DNA of 64,000 bases from Culex pipiens pallens (lineage: Eukaryota; Arthropoda; Insecta; Diptera; Culicidae): positions 133,886,416 through 133,950,415 of the forward strand of contig NC_068938.1 in assembly GCF_016801865.2 (NCBI RefSeq). The letters run 5' to 3'. Numbering within the stretch: the stretch's first letter is position 1; each line of letters opens with the position of its first letter. Below the pieces are notes generated by a model. The model did no database searches. It had not been told where the DNA came from and saw nothing but the letters and a program-made list of their open reading frames with translations. This document shows positions 36,142-46,657 of the stretch, one piece after another. A program made the translations under genes and the position numbers.

Positions 36142-36354
36142 CTAATATTTGCCACTAAATTCCTCCAAGAATTTCTCTTCTACTGCCGTTTGCGTAGGTT
36201 TACTCTTGGAAGCTACTGACGCTGTAAGTAAACCAAGGAAACTTTCAAGGAAACAATCTTCCCGACTCGTTTCAAACGAAGGCGGAGGCATGTTTGTTTG
36301 ACTTGAGGAAACTGTTCGTCGTAACTGTTGAAGCAGCAGTTGAATCCTCGGCAT
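36142..36354 (-). CDS. Possible small ORF or exon, unknown function
   Basis: A 70-codon frame starting MPRIQLLLQQLRRTVSS, in a fair Kozak setting (GAAGAAATGCC). Residues alternate polar and hydrophobic and the composition is protein-like without low-complexity bias. Upstream in the same frame is a possible splice acceptor (TTCGGTTCAG) just before the start, so it could instead be an internal or last exon. No domain, signal peptide or homologue was recognised. A CAGTGTTGCCA motif lies about 60 bp upstream. Low confidence; it may be chance. Confidence 0.2.
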   Translation of the reverse strand: MPRIQLLLQQLRRTVSSSQTNMPPPSFETSREDCFLESFLGLLTASVASKSKPTQTAVEEKFLEEFSGKY

Positions 36355-38404
36355 TTCTTCACTGTTGGCCACTGAACCGAACCGCCAACACCAACACACC
36401 AACCAGTTCAACCAGTGTTGCCAGTCATGCCAACAAAAAGCTGCCGGCTGGCAAAAGTTGAACCGGTTGAAGCTGGAAACTTTTCCAGCAAGGGCGAACC
36501 TCATTCCGAATGGAAAACACATCACAGAGAGTTTGTAAGTGGCGTAGGTCGGCGAATGGCGTTGGTCTTGAAATGGCCTGACGGGGCCTCGCGTTCTGGG
36601 GTTTCGGGGGGAAATGGAGATGAGAGCTTCTTTTTTTGACTTGTGTAGGAGGATGCTACAGTTGGAATCTGGTAGGAGAATTTCGCAAGGAGTGTACTCT
36701 AAACTTATAGTTATACTACCTCAACTAATTCAGATTACAATTTTTTACTACCTTTTTACTAAATTATCTTTCTATTTAAATTGCGTTTCAAAAATAAAAA
36801 TTAATTTAAAAATGTTCAAATTTTAGCAGAATCATTCCACTTCCGAAATGCTTGGCATCTAGCCCAATAAAATTGTGCTGCTGCTGCTGCTGGTTCAGTT
36901 TTTCATGTGTCCAGGGACGATTAAAATGCCAAGTTTGTCTCGGTTCAGCTGTGGTTGTTCCGGAGTCTGCTTCTGGTGCTTTCCCCTCATACCCGATTTT
37001 CTCCGTCAGTTTAGACGAAACAGATTTTAGCTCGTGTTTAACATTTGTTTGGCAAGCTTCTTAAGTTTGCTTTGTCGACGCCTCTTTTCCACTTGGCAGC
37101 ATCTGGGTCACTGTCATGCTGTGTGAGTGCCCCCATCTTTACAAGATTCATATCGGAAAATTTAATTAAAATCGTCAATCATGGGGAACATTAAAAATAA
37201 CAGCTTAAAACTCTTTACTGCTTGCTCTTTCCATTCAAGCAAAACTTGTTGCCCGTCCACATTTAATTGATAGCCGTTCGATGGTCACGTGGCTGGTGCT
37301 TCCTTGCTGTCTTCATTCGCAGACACGTAATTGAGATGTTGCTGTTGCAGCAGACAGCAGGAAGAAGAAAGAAAGGATACTTTCAGCTCTACATCATCGG
37401 ACTCGATTTCAATTACATAACGAGGAAAACATGCTCTGCACGAAGAGCATGCACCAGCTTGAAAGTTTTCAACGGACGGAAACTGCCAGCCAGCCAGTCA
37501 GCGGTGGTGGAGGGCACGTATCATACAGAAATCATTTTATTAGTTGATGTTGTGCAACAGCAAATCCAATCGATAGGAGTTTAGCAAACTCAGCGGGAAA
37601 CTTTTGATGGGGAATTAAAAGAATGGAAGATACATGATTGTTTTATGATTCATACGTTATTTACAAAAAGGCTTCATTAGTTGGATTTTGGAAATTGTTA
37701 AAACCCCTTTCTTGGCAATTGTAGATTTTTACTCATTTGAATAACAATAACTACTAAATGACGCAAGTTGAAGCGTTTGTTACGGTATGTTCACGCACCC
37801 TTTTCCCCTGTCACGGTGGGTAAGAAGGGGATTATTATGCAACTTGCTTGCACCTCGGAAATTCCTCCTGGAGGTTGTTGGGGAGACTATTCTAAGTCAG
37901 AAAAATTGTTTTCCAAAATATTCTGTCGGTGAAAACTGATTTTATCTCGATTTGAAGTTAAAAAACCTAATATTTCACCTAAAACCTCAAAAATACGTCT
38001 AAAATCTCGGTCTAACTCTGGACAAAGATGTAAATTTTCATCATAATATCAATTCTTGGTTCCCAAAATATATTCCTGACATAGTACACCTTAAATCGGT
38101 CCATTACTTGAGTCCCAGCGTCATGAAAAGGTGTAAAATAGTGTTTTTTTCTTAAACAATATTTTCAAATTGCTCTGGTAAATAAACTGTCATGTCTGAA
38201 TTCCAAAACTAATGTTGTAGCATTGATGCAAACAAAATGAAGAACAATTTTGCAGAAAAAAGAAAGAAATTTTATCCATTTTCAATAAAGTTATGTCCAT
38301 TTTAGTGGGAAAATTGTTGGCAATTTTCAAAATTCTTCGATATTTAACTCATTCCTGTTATAAACAGCTACTACGATCATACTCAGTAGGATGTAACAAA
38401 AATT
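36355..38404. other. Unique region, no gene recognised
   Basis: The part at 36.36-37.57 kb is complex, including a CTGCTGCTGCTGCTGG stretch at 36880-36895 and a CATGCTCTGCACGAAGAGCATG palindrome region at 37430-37450. The frame at 37267-37584 (105 codons) has no recognised domain. AT-rich beyond 37.6 kb. Confidence 0.4.
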
Positions 38405-38640
38405 ACTTTTTGGCGGGCATTCAGGGGCTGGTTCCGGTGGGCATACTGAGCTAAAATCTCAAATTTGAGCTTGATTGAACTTAATAGGAGCTGTCGCTTT
38501 GCATTTGAATTGTAAATGGGATTTAACCAGTAAAAACATGGTTTTTCAAAAATGTAGATTTTTAGGCACTTTGGCCACTAAAGCGTTTATCTTCAACATC
38601 ATTGGCATGAAGGACAGATCCTTGCGCATGTATGGATGTA
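38405..38640 (+). mobile_element. Uninterrupted copy of the 32.4-kb repeat
   Basis: Matches both flanks of the SINE at 32.6-32.9 kb and is continuous across the insertion point (GCGTTTATCTTCAACATC here). It therefore documents the empty site. Confidence 0.65.
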
Positions 38641-39451
38641 CACAATTATGATTATTGACAAGCAAAGTGCTTGGGCGTACGATTTTCAATCATATTTTCA
38701 AAAGGATAAATTTCAACTTCTGTATTTTATATCAAAAAGTTTGAACAATTCTAGCAAAATATTGTAAATAGGCCAATGTTGAAGTGTAAACAACTGCTGA
38801 CGTCAGTTAATGTTTACATTAGAAACAAGCATACAGGACTCTTTGTTAACACTTTGACTTTGGCCCAATTACAATGTTTTGCTAGCATTATTCACATAAA
38901 ATGCTCTGTAAATCGTTACATTTTTGCTACGGTTAAAAATTTACAAAAAAAAAAGAATTCTGTTGTCTGTTGTATTATATCCCTTTTTAAATACGTTTTC
39001 CAACATTGTTACCTCTCTCCTGCATTTTTCACATATTTTCTACATGTCCTACATTTTTTATTGTTGTGTTATAACGTTCTCTCAGATGTGCTATCCATTT
39101 TTTTCAAAATTTATATTGCGTTCTTTTTTTATGTTTTCTTTTTAGCTTTTGTTTCTAAAAGTCAATTGGGGTAAATTGGGACTGTAACCTGAATCTGAAT
39201 AACAGTTTTTTATAGCACCTATAGGTTTGGATTTGGAAATAGTTAACCAAAAACAATTAGAAAATCAAAATACTGTTCTGAAAATTGGTTGAAATTTGAG
39301 GAGTGCTCAACTGACAGTATCAGATAATTGAATAAATTTATTAATTCTGACGATATTTTTTAAGCTTTTTTGAATTTCATTGCATAAAAATATCTGACTT
39401 CATTTGTCAAAGTTTATGAAAAACTATATTACTAAGGGACCGTCCATTGAG
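38641..39451. other. AT-rich region, no gene recognised
   Basis: The 132-codon frame starting at 38776 is rich in Phe, Leu and Tyr from T-rich DNA and has no domain. Nothing else was recognised. Confidence 0.4.
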
Positions 39452-39775
39452 CACACAGTAAAAAAGTAGTAATCCCGCTGCCCTCGGTGTAAAATAAAAT
39501 GTAGCATTATTTTATGAAATTCTGTGTAATATTACACCCTGAAATATGTAGGCAATCAGTATGGGAAACCTACTTGACAGAAATGTCAATGCGATTATCC
39601 TTTTCATTCTTCATCGGCCAAATGGTCGAGTGAGCTAAGGTGCCAGTCCATACAGTTGGTGCTGGGTATGAGTCCCGTCGGTTGCAACTTTTTTTTGGTG
39701 CTTACAAAAGTTGTACATGCAGTGTGTAATATTAAGTGTCTTTTTTGACGAAGAAGATGTGCATGCTCCGAAGAT
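39452..39775 (+). mobile_element. MITE carrying a tRNA-like unit, copy A (degraded)
   Basis: Aligns along its length with the better-preserved copy at 42224-42592: CACAGTAAAAAAGTAGTAAT start, TTACACCCTGAAATATGTAG, GTATGGGAAACCTACTTGAC, tRNA-like block, then GCAGTGTGTAATATTAA. The tRNA-like block has an A-box-type ATGGTCGAGTGAG at about 39622 and B-box-type GGTATGAGTCCC at about 39665, followed by eight T residues at 39689-39696. The right terminus is degraded. Confidence 0.7.
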
Positions 39776-39945
39776 TTTTTTTTAAATGTGGGTTTTATAA
39801 AATCGTTAAAAACTTAATTTTTTAGTCCACCTTTTTCGGATAAGACCTCCCTCCTAATCGCCAAACCAAAAAAACCGGGTCTAATTTTTTTGGCCTAAGA
39901 ACGTCCATGAAAAGTTTGAGCAAAATCGGAGCACTTTTAATCAAA

Positions 39946-40020
39946 GGAGCGGCCGTGGCTGACTGGTTACGGTGTTCGCTTTGAAAGCGAATGGTCCTGG
40001 GTTCGATTCCCATCTGCTCC
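39946..40020 (+). pseudogene. tRNA-like SINE head
   Basis: Acceptor ends GGAGC and GCTCC pair. A-box-type GTGGCTGACTGG and B box GGGTTCGATTCCC are present. The anticodon arm TTCGC-TTTGAAA-GCGAA would read UGA (Ser-type), but the long variable arm of a true tRNA-Ser is missing. It sits at the start of a retroposon, so it is a Pol III promoter head rather than a functional tRNA gene. Confidence 0.7.
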
Positions 40021-40078
40021 CAACGAGAAAGTATAGGAAATATAAATCTTGAAACTCTGAAAATGAACGAAAAATCAA

Positions 40079-40158
40079 AGTCGCTTGAGTCGGGGTTCGA
40101 TCCCCCGTCCTTTGGATCGGTAAGCAAAAATGCTAACCACTAGGCCATCATCGCGACT
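40079..40158 (-). pseudogene. Second tRNA-like unit, opposite strand
   Basis: On the minus strand AGTCGC pairs with GCGACT at the other end. A-box-type GATGGCCTAGTGGTTAGC and B-box-type GGGGATCGAACCCC with a five-pair stem are present. The anticodon arm is irregular. It converges with the head at 39946-40020 across a 58-bp spacer, an unusual arrangement for a SINE. Confidence 0.6.
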
Positions 40159-40479
40159 TGGTTAGCTATAACTGGAATTGGGAATACTGTTACTACCAAC
40201 TATATACGCGCTGGGTTCGTGTCCATTTGACAAGGGTTCGGAAGTTCTAAAATAACGTTTGAATCCGATAGATGCAAACGTTCTTCAGGGCGGGGCATTT
40301 CGATGAATGCTGAAGTACCTCGCGCTCAGCTAGCCAGCGTAGAAATTGGTCACCGAAGCTCGGCAGAGCTAACACCTTTCAAATGCCTATGCGAGTTATT
40401 TGCATGTATAGAATGTAGATCTAAAAATACATGGAAACAACTCAATTTGTGAGAAGCGGCCGCGTGGTTCCGTTTGGTT

Positions 40480-41472
<993 letters not shown>

Positions 41473-41485
41473 AAGCCTAGTCGAA

Positions 41486-41661
41486 AACCCACGAGTGTGG
41501 CTGTGAAGGAGAGCACGTTATGATGGTCGGCTCTACCAAATCGGTACACGTCTCGATGGTCACAGGAGTTGAGAACCCACGAGTGTGGCTGTGAAGGAGA
41601 GCACGTTATGACGGTTGGCTCTACCAAATCGGTACACGTCTCGATGGTCCAAGGAGAGGGC
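41486..41661 (+). repeat. 88-bp tandem duplication in the LINE 3' UTR
   Basis: Two direct copies starting AACCCACGAGTGTGGCTGTG at 41486 and 41574, each containing GCTCTACCAAATCGGTACAC and TCTCGATGGTC. Only a few substitutions separate them. Tandem repeats in 3' UTRs are common in LINEs and may take part in RNA recognition by the reverse transcriptase. Confidence 0.85.
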
Positions 41662-41959
41662 TGCATATGACTAACCGATCAAAAGCAACGCGATTCTTGG
41701 GCGCGGTTAAACCCTCGCATGGACTCATATGTATGTAGAACAGGAAATGGTTCTAGCACCCGGCATGGATCCTGTAAGTAGACTAGTGCAGAAAATGCAA
41801 CGCCTCCCCTCGAAGGTATACCGAAAGGTGGTCCCGGGGGAAAAGGGCACGGCGTTCAAGGGCTGGTTTAGTGGGTCGGGAAAACTCTTTTTGTTTTCCC
41901 AACCCCACACTACCTGAGAAATGAATTCTCAGGTGTTTGATAGCAGATTCCGACCTTGT

Positions 41960-41961
41960 AA

Positions 41962-42036
<75 letters not shown>
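41960..42036 (+). repeat. A-run joined to (CA)29
   Basis: About nineteen A residues are followed directly by twenty-nine CA units. The A-run is the LINE 3' tail; the CA tract is the continuation of the target microsatellite. Confidence 0.95.
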
Positions 42037-42038
<2 letters not shown>

Positions 42039-42054
42039 TATAGCACTTTTGATC

Positions 42055-42223
42055 TGGATCCTGCTGGTTTGACGTGGAATCGCTGATTACATGAAATTAG
42101 GTTATTTTTAATTTTCTTTGCAGTAGCATAGCAATATTACTATCTTGGTCTCTAACGTTACGCCGGAACTTAATCCCCGATCTATCTCTTATGAAGCTGA
42201 AGCGTTATCTATCCCAAGGTATA
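42055..42223. other. Repeat remnant and short unique spacer
   Basis: The first part continues the split half-element. The remainder to 42223 holds nothing recognisable. Confidence 0.4.
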
Positions 42224-42592
42224 CACAGCTAAAAAAGTAGTAATCCAGCTGTGTGTAAAACGCCTGGGTGTAAAATAAATATTGCATTATTTTATGCAAT
42301 TTTATGTGATTTTACACCCTGAAATATGTAGCCCATGAGTATGGGAAACCTACTTGACCGAAATGTCAAGCTCATATATGTGTTTATCCTTACAGTTTTT
42401 CATCGGTCTGATGGCCGAGTGGGCTAAGGCGCCAGTCCTTACTGTAGGGGCTGGGTTTGAGTCCCGTCGGTTGCAACTTTTTTTTTGTGTTTGCAAAAAA
42501 ATTATATGCAGTGTGTAATATTAAATGTTTATTTTGACGAAGGTGATGTGCATGCTTTTGCATGCGATTTTACCATCGGATTTTTTGCTGTG
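42224..42592 (+). mobile_element. MITE carrying a Leu/Ser-type tRNA-like unit, copy B
   Basis: Ends CACAGCTAAAAAAGTAG and TTTTTTGCTGTG form terminal inverted repeats flanked by TA (42222-42223 and 42593-42594). Inside, 42405-42477 is a tRNA-like block with GATGGCCGAGTGGGCTAAGG (the D-arm/A-box form of Leu and Ser tRNAs) and GGGTTTGAGTCCC (B box). Nine T residues at 42478-42486 would terminate Pol III. A degraded copy at 39452-39775 carries the same block at the same place, so the cargo travels with the MITE. Confidence 0.8.
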
Positions 42593-42929
42593 TAGCTATT
42601 TAAAAAAAAAGTTGAGTGTTGGTAAGCGAAATCTCAGTATTTTTTTTAAATAATTCAAAATATGTGATGCTTCATTGGTTATCATATCTCGCAATAATAT
42701 ATTTCTGGCGTTTAATTTTATTTATATCTATCATAATAATTGTTTCACTGACAGCATTCAGAGTTACAATGCGCCAAATCGTTCTGAACAATACATTCTT
42801 TTGTACAAGCCTTTTTAATCAGATCAGTAGTAAAATTACTGTTTCAATTGTGTGGACGTTGGATTTCAATTGTTGGACGTGTGTTCAATAAGCTTGATCA
42901 AATTTCGGATATTTAGTTACAAACAGGCC
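42593..42929. other. AT-rich spacer
   Basis: No gene recognised; the 91-codon hydrophobic frame at 42616 is from T-rich DNA. Confidence 0.4.
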
Positions 42930-43816
42930 GGGACCAGTGGTGTAGGGGTAAGCGTGGTTGCCTCTCACCCAGTCGGCCTGGGTTCGATCCCAGAATGTCC
43001 CGATCACGTCTTCCGTCAGATGGGTGTAGAGAATAAGACGGGGATAATCAATATTTGCAAAATATATTTGTAAATTAATTATTGCATTGCAAAATAGATA
43101 CTAGAAATCATTTATGACCTTTTATAATGTTATAATCGAAATTGGATTGATCCAACGACATCGCACACGAAGGGAGAGCAACCTCGTGGTCGTGTGCCAT
43201 GCAATGGGCCAGCAACGCGCGTGTGTCTGTATGAGTGTGAGTGCGTCGTTTGTATGCGCAACGCGAAGTGAGAGTGAGAACGAACGAAGTCAATGATTGC
43301 TGCGATGTAAGCGCAGCCGATGACGGTTGGAAACGCGTTGCGTCAGAGAGAGAATATGGGAGATTCGTAAGTGTGTGTGAGCTCTGGGAATGATCGTGAT
43401 TGAGTGTCAGCCTGAGACAGGTCTTCAGTCTGGTTTGGAATTTTGCAACGAAAGGTCTTTTGACGACGATTTGTAAATTCAATTTTAAAATGGCTTCACG
43501 GTGAGCAAAGAAAAGGTTTTATAGGTGTGTTTACTACAATGGGGAAGTAAATGTTGGCCCTGGTCTAACCGAGAGGTTAGGTCGTTAGCTCAGTCCAGGT
43601 GTAGGAGTCGTCTCCCTGGGTCCTGTCTCGGTGGAGTCGCTGGTAGGCAGTTGGACCAACAATCCAAAGGTCGTCAGTCCAAATCCCGGGGTGGATGGAA
43701 ACTTAGGTGTTAATAGAGGTTTGCCAATTGCTTCAACAATCAAGCCTTCGGACACCTAGTTTCGAGTAGGGATCTCGCAATCGAGGACGCCAAGGAAATG
43801 CTGTAGAGCGAACAAT
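42930..43816 (+). mobile_element. Second copy of the dimeric SINE, split in two
   Basis: The first module 42930-43018 (GGTGTAGGGGTAAGCGTGGT; GGGTTCGATCCC) and the second part 43541-43816 (GAAGTAAATGTTGGCCC through GTGGAGTCGCTGG to CTGTAGAGCGAA) match consecutive parts of the intact SINE at 14472-14885 on the other strand. They are separated by about 520 bp of unrelated sequence. The second-module B box is mutated (CAGTCCAAATCC). Either one SINE was interrupted or two partial copies lie side by side. Confidence 0.7.
43019..43540 (+). other. Insert between SINE halves, promoter-like
   Basis: CpG-richer than its flanks, with GTGTGTG and GAGAGAG stretches, ending in a possible leader: GGTCTTCAGTCTGGTTTGG (Inr-like TTCAGTC near 43422), then ATGGCTTCACG at 43490-43500 followed by GTGAGC, a fair splice donor after four codons (MASR). 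This could be the first exon of a gene or pure chance. No downstream exon was identified in the window. Confidence 0.25.
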
Positions 43817-45579
43817 GAATTTATTTATTTTTACAAATATTCAGAATAAAAATCGTTCAATTTAATCTTTTCGCATTAAATATACAAATCAAAACGATAC
43901 AAAACAAAAAGTGCAGACAAACTCGTTTAAAGCTGCAACTATTCACTATTCCATAAAGTGGCGTGCACTGATAAAAAGCGCATTTGCAAATGATTGCACC
44001 ACATCAGGTTCAACAAAAAAAAAGGAAAAAAAAAGAAAAAAAGAGAAAACAACCAACTGCACTGATTGGCTGGTGGTGTACAATCAGTGCACACATATTT
44101 TCCGCGCCCGAAGCATATTATTTCTCCCACCCTCTCGCATCACCTCTCTTTTTCCAATATCTGCTTTTTTTTCATTGCACCTGTCTGCTCCTCCTCTCTG
44201 AGTGGTGAGCCAGAGAAAAAAAAAATAACACATTTTAATTTTATTAATTGAATTATGCACACCGATGGCGACGACGACGACGCACAGATTGACACCGATT
44301 CGGGGTGAAATTGATTGCGATGACATGTACGATGATGGATGTGGGTGGGGTGGGTGGTTTTTCAAAAATTAGCTGGAGTGTGAATAATTTGCTCTTCCAT
44401 TGGGATGTGTGCGTGTGTGGGATTTATGTGGCTAATTCTATTGTTGTCGAAACAGTGTTTGGTATGGTTTAATGGATGTTTTGTTTTTGATATTTACATA
44501 ATTCATAAATATGCAGCAGCACAATGCAGTCACACAACCATACAAACTTTAATGAAAATTATCTCTCTGATGATATTTTTGATAATATGTTCAAAGTTTT
44601 TTGATTTAATATAAAAGTTTATAATGTAAACATCCTTATTTTCAAAATTAAGATCCAGATATCTTACGACAGTGTATCCAGATTTGCAGAATTAGTCCTT
44701 TGAAATTCCTCTAAATCTAATTTGCGATATCTAATGACAAGGTTAGGTTAGGTAAAAGTATCGAAAAAGTAGAAAAATCTAAAACATGTGAAATAACAAA
44801 ACGTCACAGAGCAATACAGACCAAATGCATGCCACTCAGAGAATCACTTTGATGGAAATCCCAGCAGGTATGTTAGCAGACAACACAAGATTTGTATACC
44901 CAGAAATGGAAAACAAACCCCTTTTCACTTTCAAACGAATACTCTTGAGGGCATCAATCTGGCAGGCTGGCACTCACACATGGGCTGCTCTGGTGTAGGT
45001 TTACCAAAGTGCTTTTAAAACGCTTCATTTTTTTTTGTGAATTTTGATTCGATTGTTAAATATTTCTATTTGATCAAAAATATTTGCTTTCAATATCGAT
45101 ATTTAAACTGATTTTTAACTCCTTTTTTTGTCAAAACATGATATCCGATTTCCCAAAATATTCAAATAAGCATTCCTCAAAGATATATCTTGGAGAAATC
45201 AACCCACAAACGGATCAAAGCATTGTCACTTTCTCGGAAACATTCTTGCCGAGAGTTTCCAAAATGCATTTTCTCGACGATCACAAAGAAAGCTCGCAAT
45301 TGCTCGAAGCTGAACAGACGATACGAAATTCTTCTTGCTTGGCACATTGCCAAAAGAAAGGGAAGCAGGAGGTGAAACAAAGTAGTTTGCATTGCCATTG
45401 ATGGGAAATCGATTTGAAGGATGGCACTGTTTGACAAGTGAACCCAAATCGGAACAAATGTTTGCGCTGAGTCGTGCAAGGCTAGGCAAGGCTCGTTTAC
45501 AACTTGTTGAATGGATTATTATGGGGAAAGCGTTGAATGGTGCTGAAATAACAAATTTGTATGATGTTGACAACTCTTG
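43817..45579. other. Unique region, no gene recognised
   Basis: Contains complex sequence at 43.9-44.4 kb (an A-rich purine tract at about 44010-44050, GACGACGACGACG at 44270-44282) and at 45.15-45.58 kb. Frames of about 100 codons at 45084-45401 and on the opposite strand overlap and show no domain. The 45.58-kb end is the insertion site of the retroposon. Confidence 0.4.
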
Positions 45580-45591
45580 AATTATTTTAAA

Positions 45592-45625
45592 ACAGTTGCA
45601 AAGTAACCGCCGACCTTACAAGTCG
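45592..45625 (+). promoter_or_regulatory. Internal Inr + DPE core promoter
   Basis: The first bases of the element read ACAGTT, with the A at 45594 as +1 fitting an insect initiator. AGTCG at 45621-45625 falls exactly at +28 to +32 and fits the DPE consensus RGWYV. No TATA box lies upstream. Jockey-clade LINEs of insects use this kind of downstream promoter, which lets a full-length copy carry its own start site. Activity is inferred. Confidence 0.6.
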
Positions 45626-45676
45626 CATTCTCAACGCCAGTCCGCAGTTTGTGTGCGCGTCGCCGCTTTTTTTAAA

Positions 45677-46657
45677 ATGTGCACCGTAGACAAAAACAGT
45701 GTGGTTCTGGATTTTTGTCAACTCCAAAACCAACCAAGCCCAAAGCTTGTAAAAAAATTTCTCGCAGACCTTCAAGTAAACCAAGAAAACTTGCGAGCAT
45801 TGCAATTATGCAATAGAAGAAAAATAGCCGTGTTGCAGTTCGCCGACTCAGCAATGGCCTCGTCCATCATCGACAAACCTCTGGTATATCAGGGTTGCAA
45901 AATCCCGATTTACCTGGACAACAACGCTACGGAAGTTCGTGTGCTTGACCTACCTCTAGGCATAAGCAATGATGACGTAGCCAAAGTGATGAGTAAATAC
46001 GGCGAAATTTTAACCATCACCAACGACCGCTGGATTAACTTCTTCCCAGGGATCCCAAATGGAGTTCGGACCTTGCGGATGTTGCTGAAACAGCCAACGC
46101 CGAAATCAATCACTGTAAACAACGCTGCTGCAGCAGTGACGATTATAGGCAAAAAATCACTTTGCAAACTCAAAGCAAAGAACAAAAAATGTGGGGATTC
46201 GAGCAAAAAGGTGAACCAAAAAAGCAGTAAACCACCGACTGAACCTGAGCCAAGCAGCAGCAGCAGCAGCAGTAGAAAAAGCAACAACAGTAAACCAGAC
46301 CAAAATGCAACGGAAACAAGTGAAATTGCCGAAGAATCTAACGATGGATTCGAGACCGTGCTTTCTAAGCACACTCGCAAATCCCGGAAGCGCTTGCAAG
46401 CATATTTGGACGCGGATTACGACTTAAGAACAAAACGAAGAGAGATTGCTGAAGAAGAAACAACAGATGAAGAAGACGAAGATGCCATACAAGCAAAATA
46501 TTATTACAATAAGTGTTATGAGTTAACGGTTAAATCCTCGAAGGAAGAGGACGAAGAAAAAAGCAAAGAACTTGATAATTTAAGATCCAAATTTGCCCGT
46601 AAATATTTGAAACTAAGACAGAAATCGTTAGAAAAAAGGCATGGTATCAATTATTGA
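45677..46657 (+). CDS. ORF1/gag-like RNA-binding protein of a LINE
   Basis: 326 residues from ATG 45677 to TGA 46655-46657. An upstream in-frame TTG at 45596 is inside the leader and is not used as start. Residues 86-135 (EVRVLDLPLG, helix SNDDVAKVMSKYG, ILTIT, GVRTLRMLLK) have the RRM-like fold seen in ORF1 proteins of insect Jockey-type LINEs. The zinc-knuckle region expected after about residue 150 is replaced by a lysine-rich stretch with only two cysteines (163 and 172). A seven-serine tract (193-199, AGC repeat), an acidic segment (257-270) and a charged helical C-terminus (about 283-322) follow. It probably coats the element's own RNA. It would need reverse transcriptase from another LINE. 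Family assignment is by pattern, not search. Confidence 0.75.
   Translation: MCTVDKNSVVLDFCQLQNQPSPKLVKKFLADLQVNQENLRALQLCNRRKIAVLQFADSAMASSIIDKPLVYQGCKIPIYLDNNATEVRVLDLPLGISNDDVAKVMSKYGEILTITNDRWINFFPGIPNGVRTLRMLLKQPTPKSITVNNAAAAVTIIGKKSLCKLKAKNKKCGDSSKKVNQKSSKPPTEPEPSSSSSSSRKSNNSKPDQNATETSEIAEESNDGFETVLSKHTRKSRKRLQAYLDADYDLRTKRREIAEEETTDEEDEDAIQAKYYYNKCYELTVKSSKEEDEEKSKELDNLRSKFARKYLKLRQKSLEKRHGINY

Noticed and set aside
42930..43001. Functional tRNA-Glu-like gene
   Set aside because: The anticodon arm does not pair and the same module heads the SINE at 14.5-14.9 kb.
45596..45676. N-terminal extension of the ORF1 protein
   Set aside because: The in-frame upstream start is TTG inside the 84-bp leader, three bases from the element's first base; the first ATG at 45677 is the likely start.
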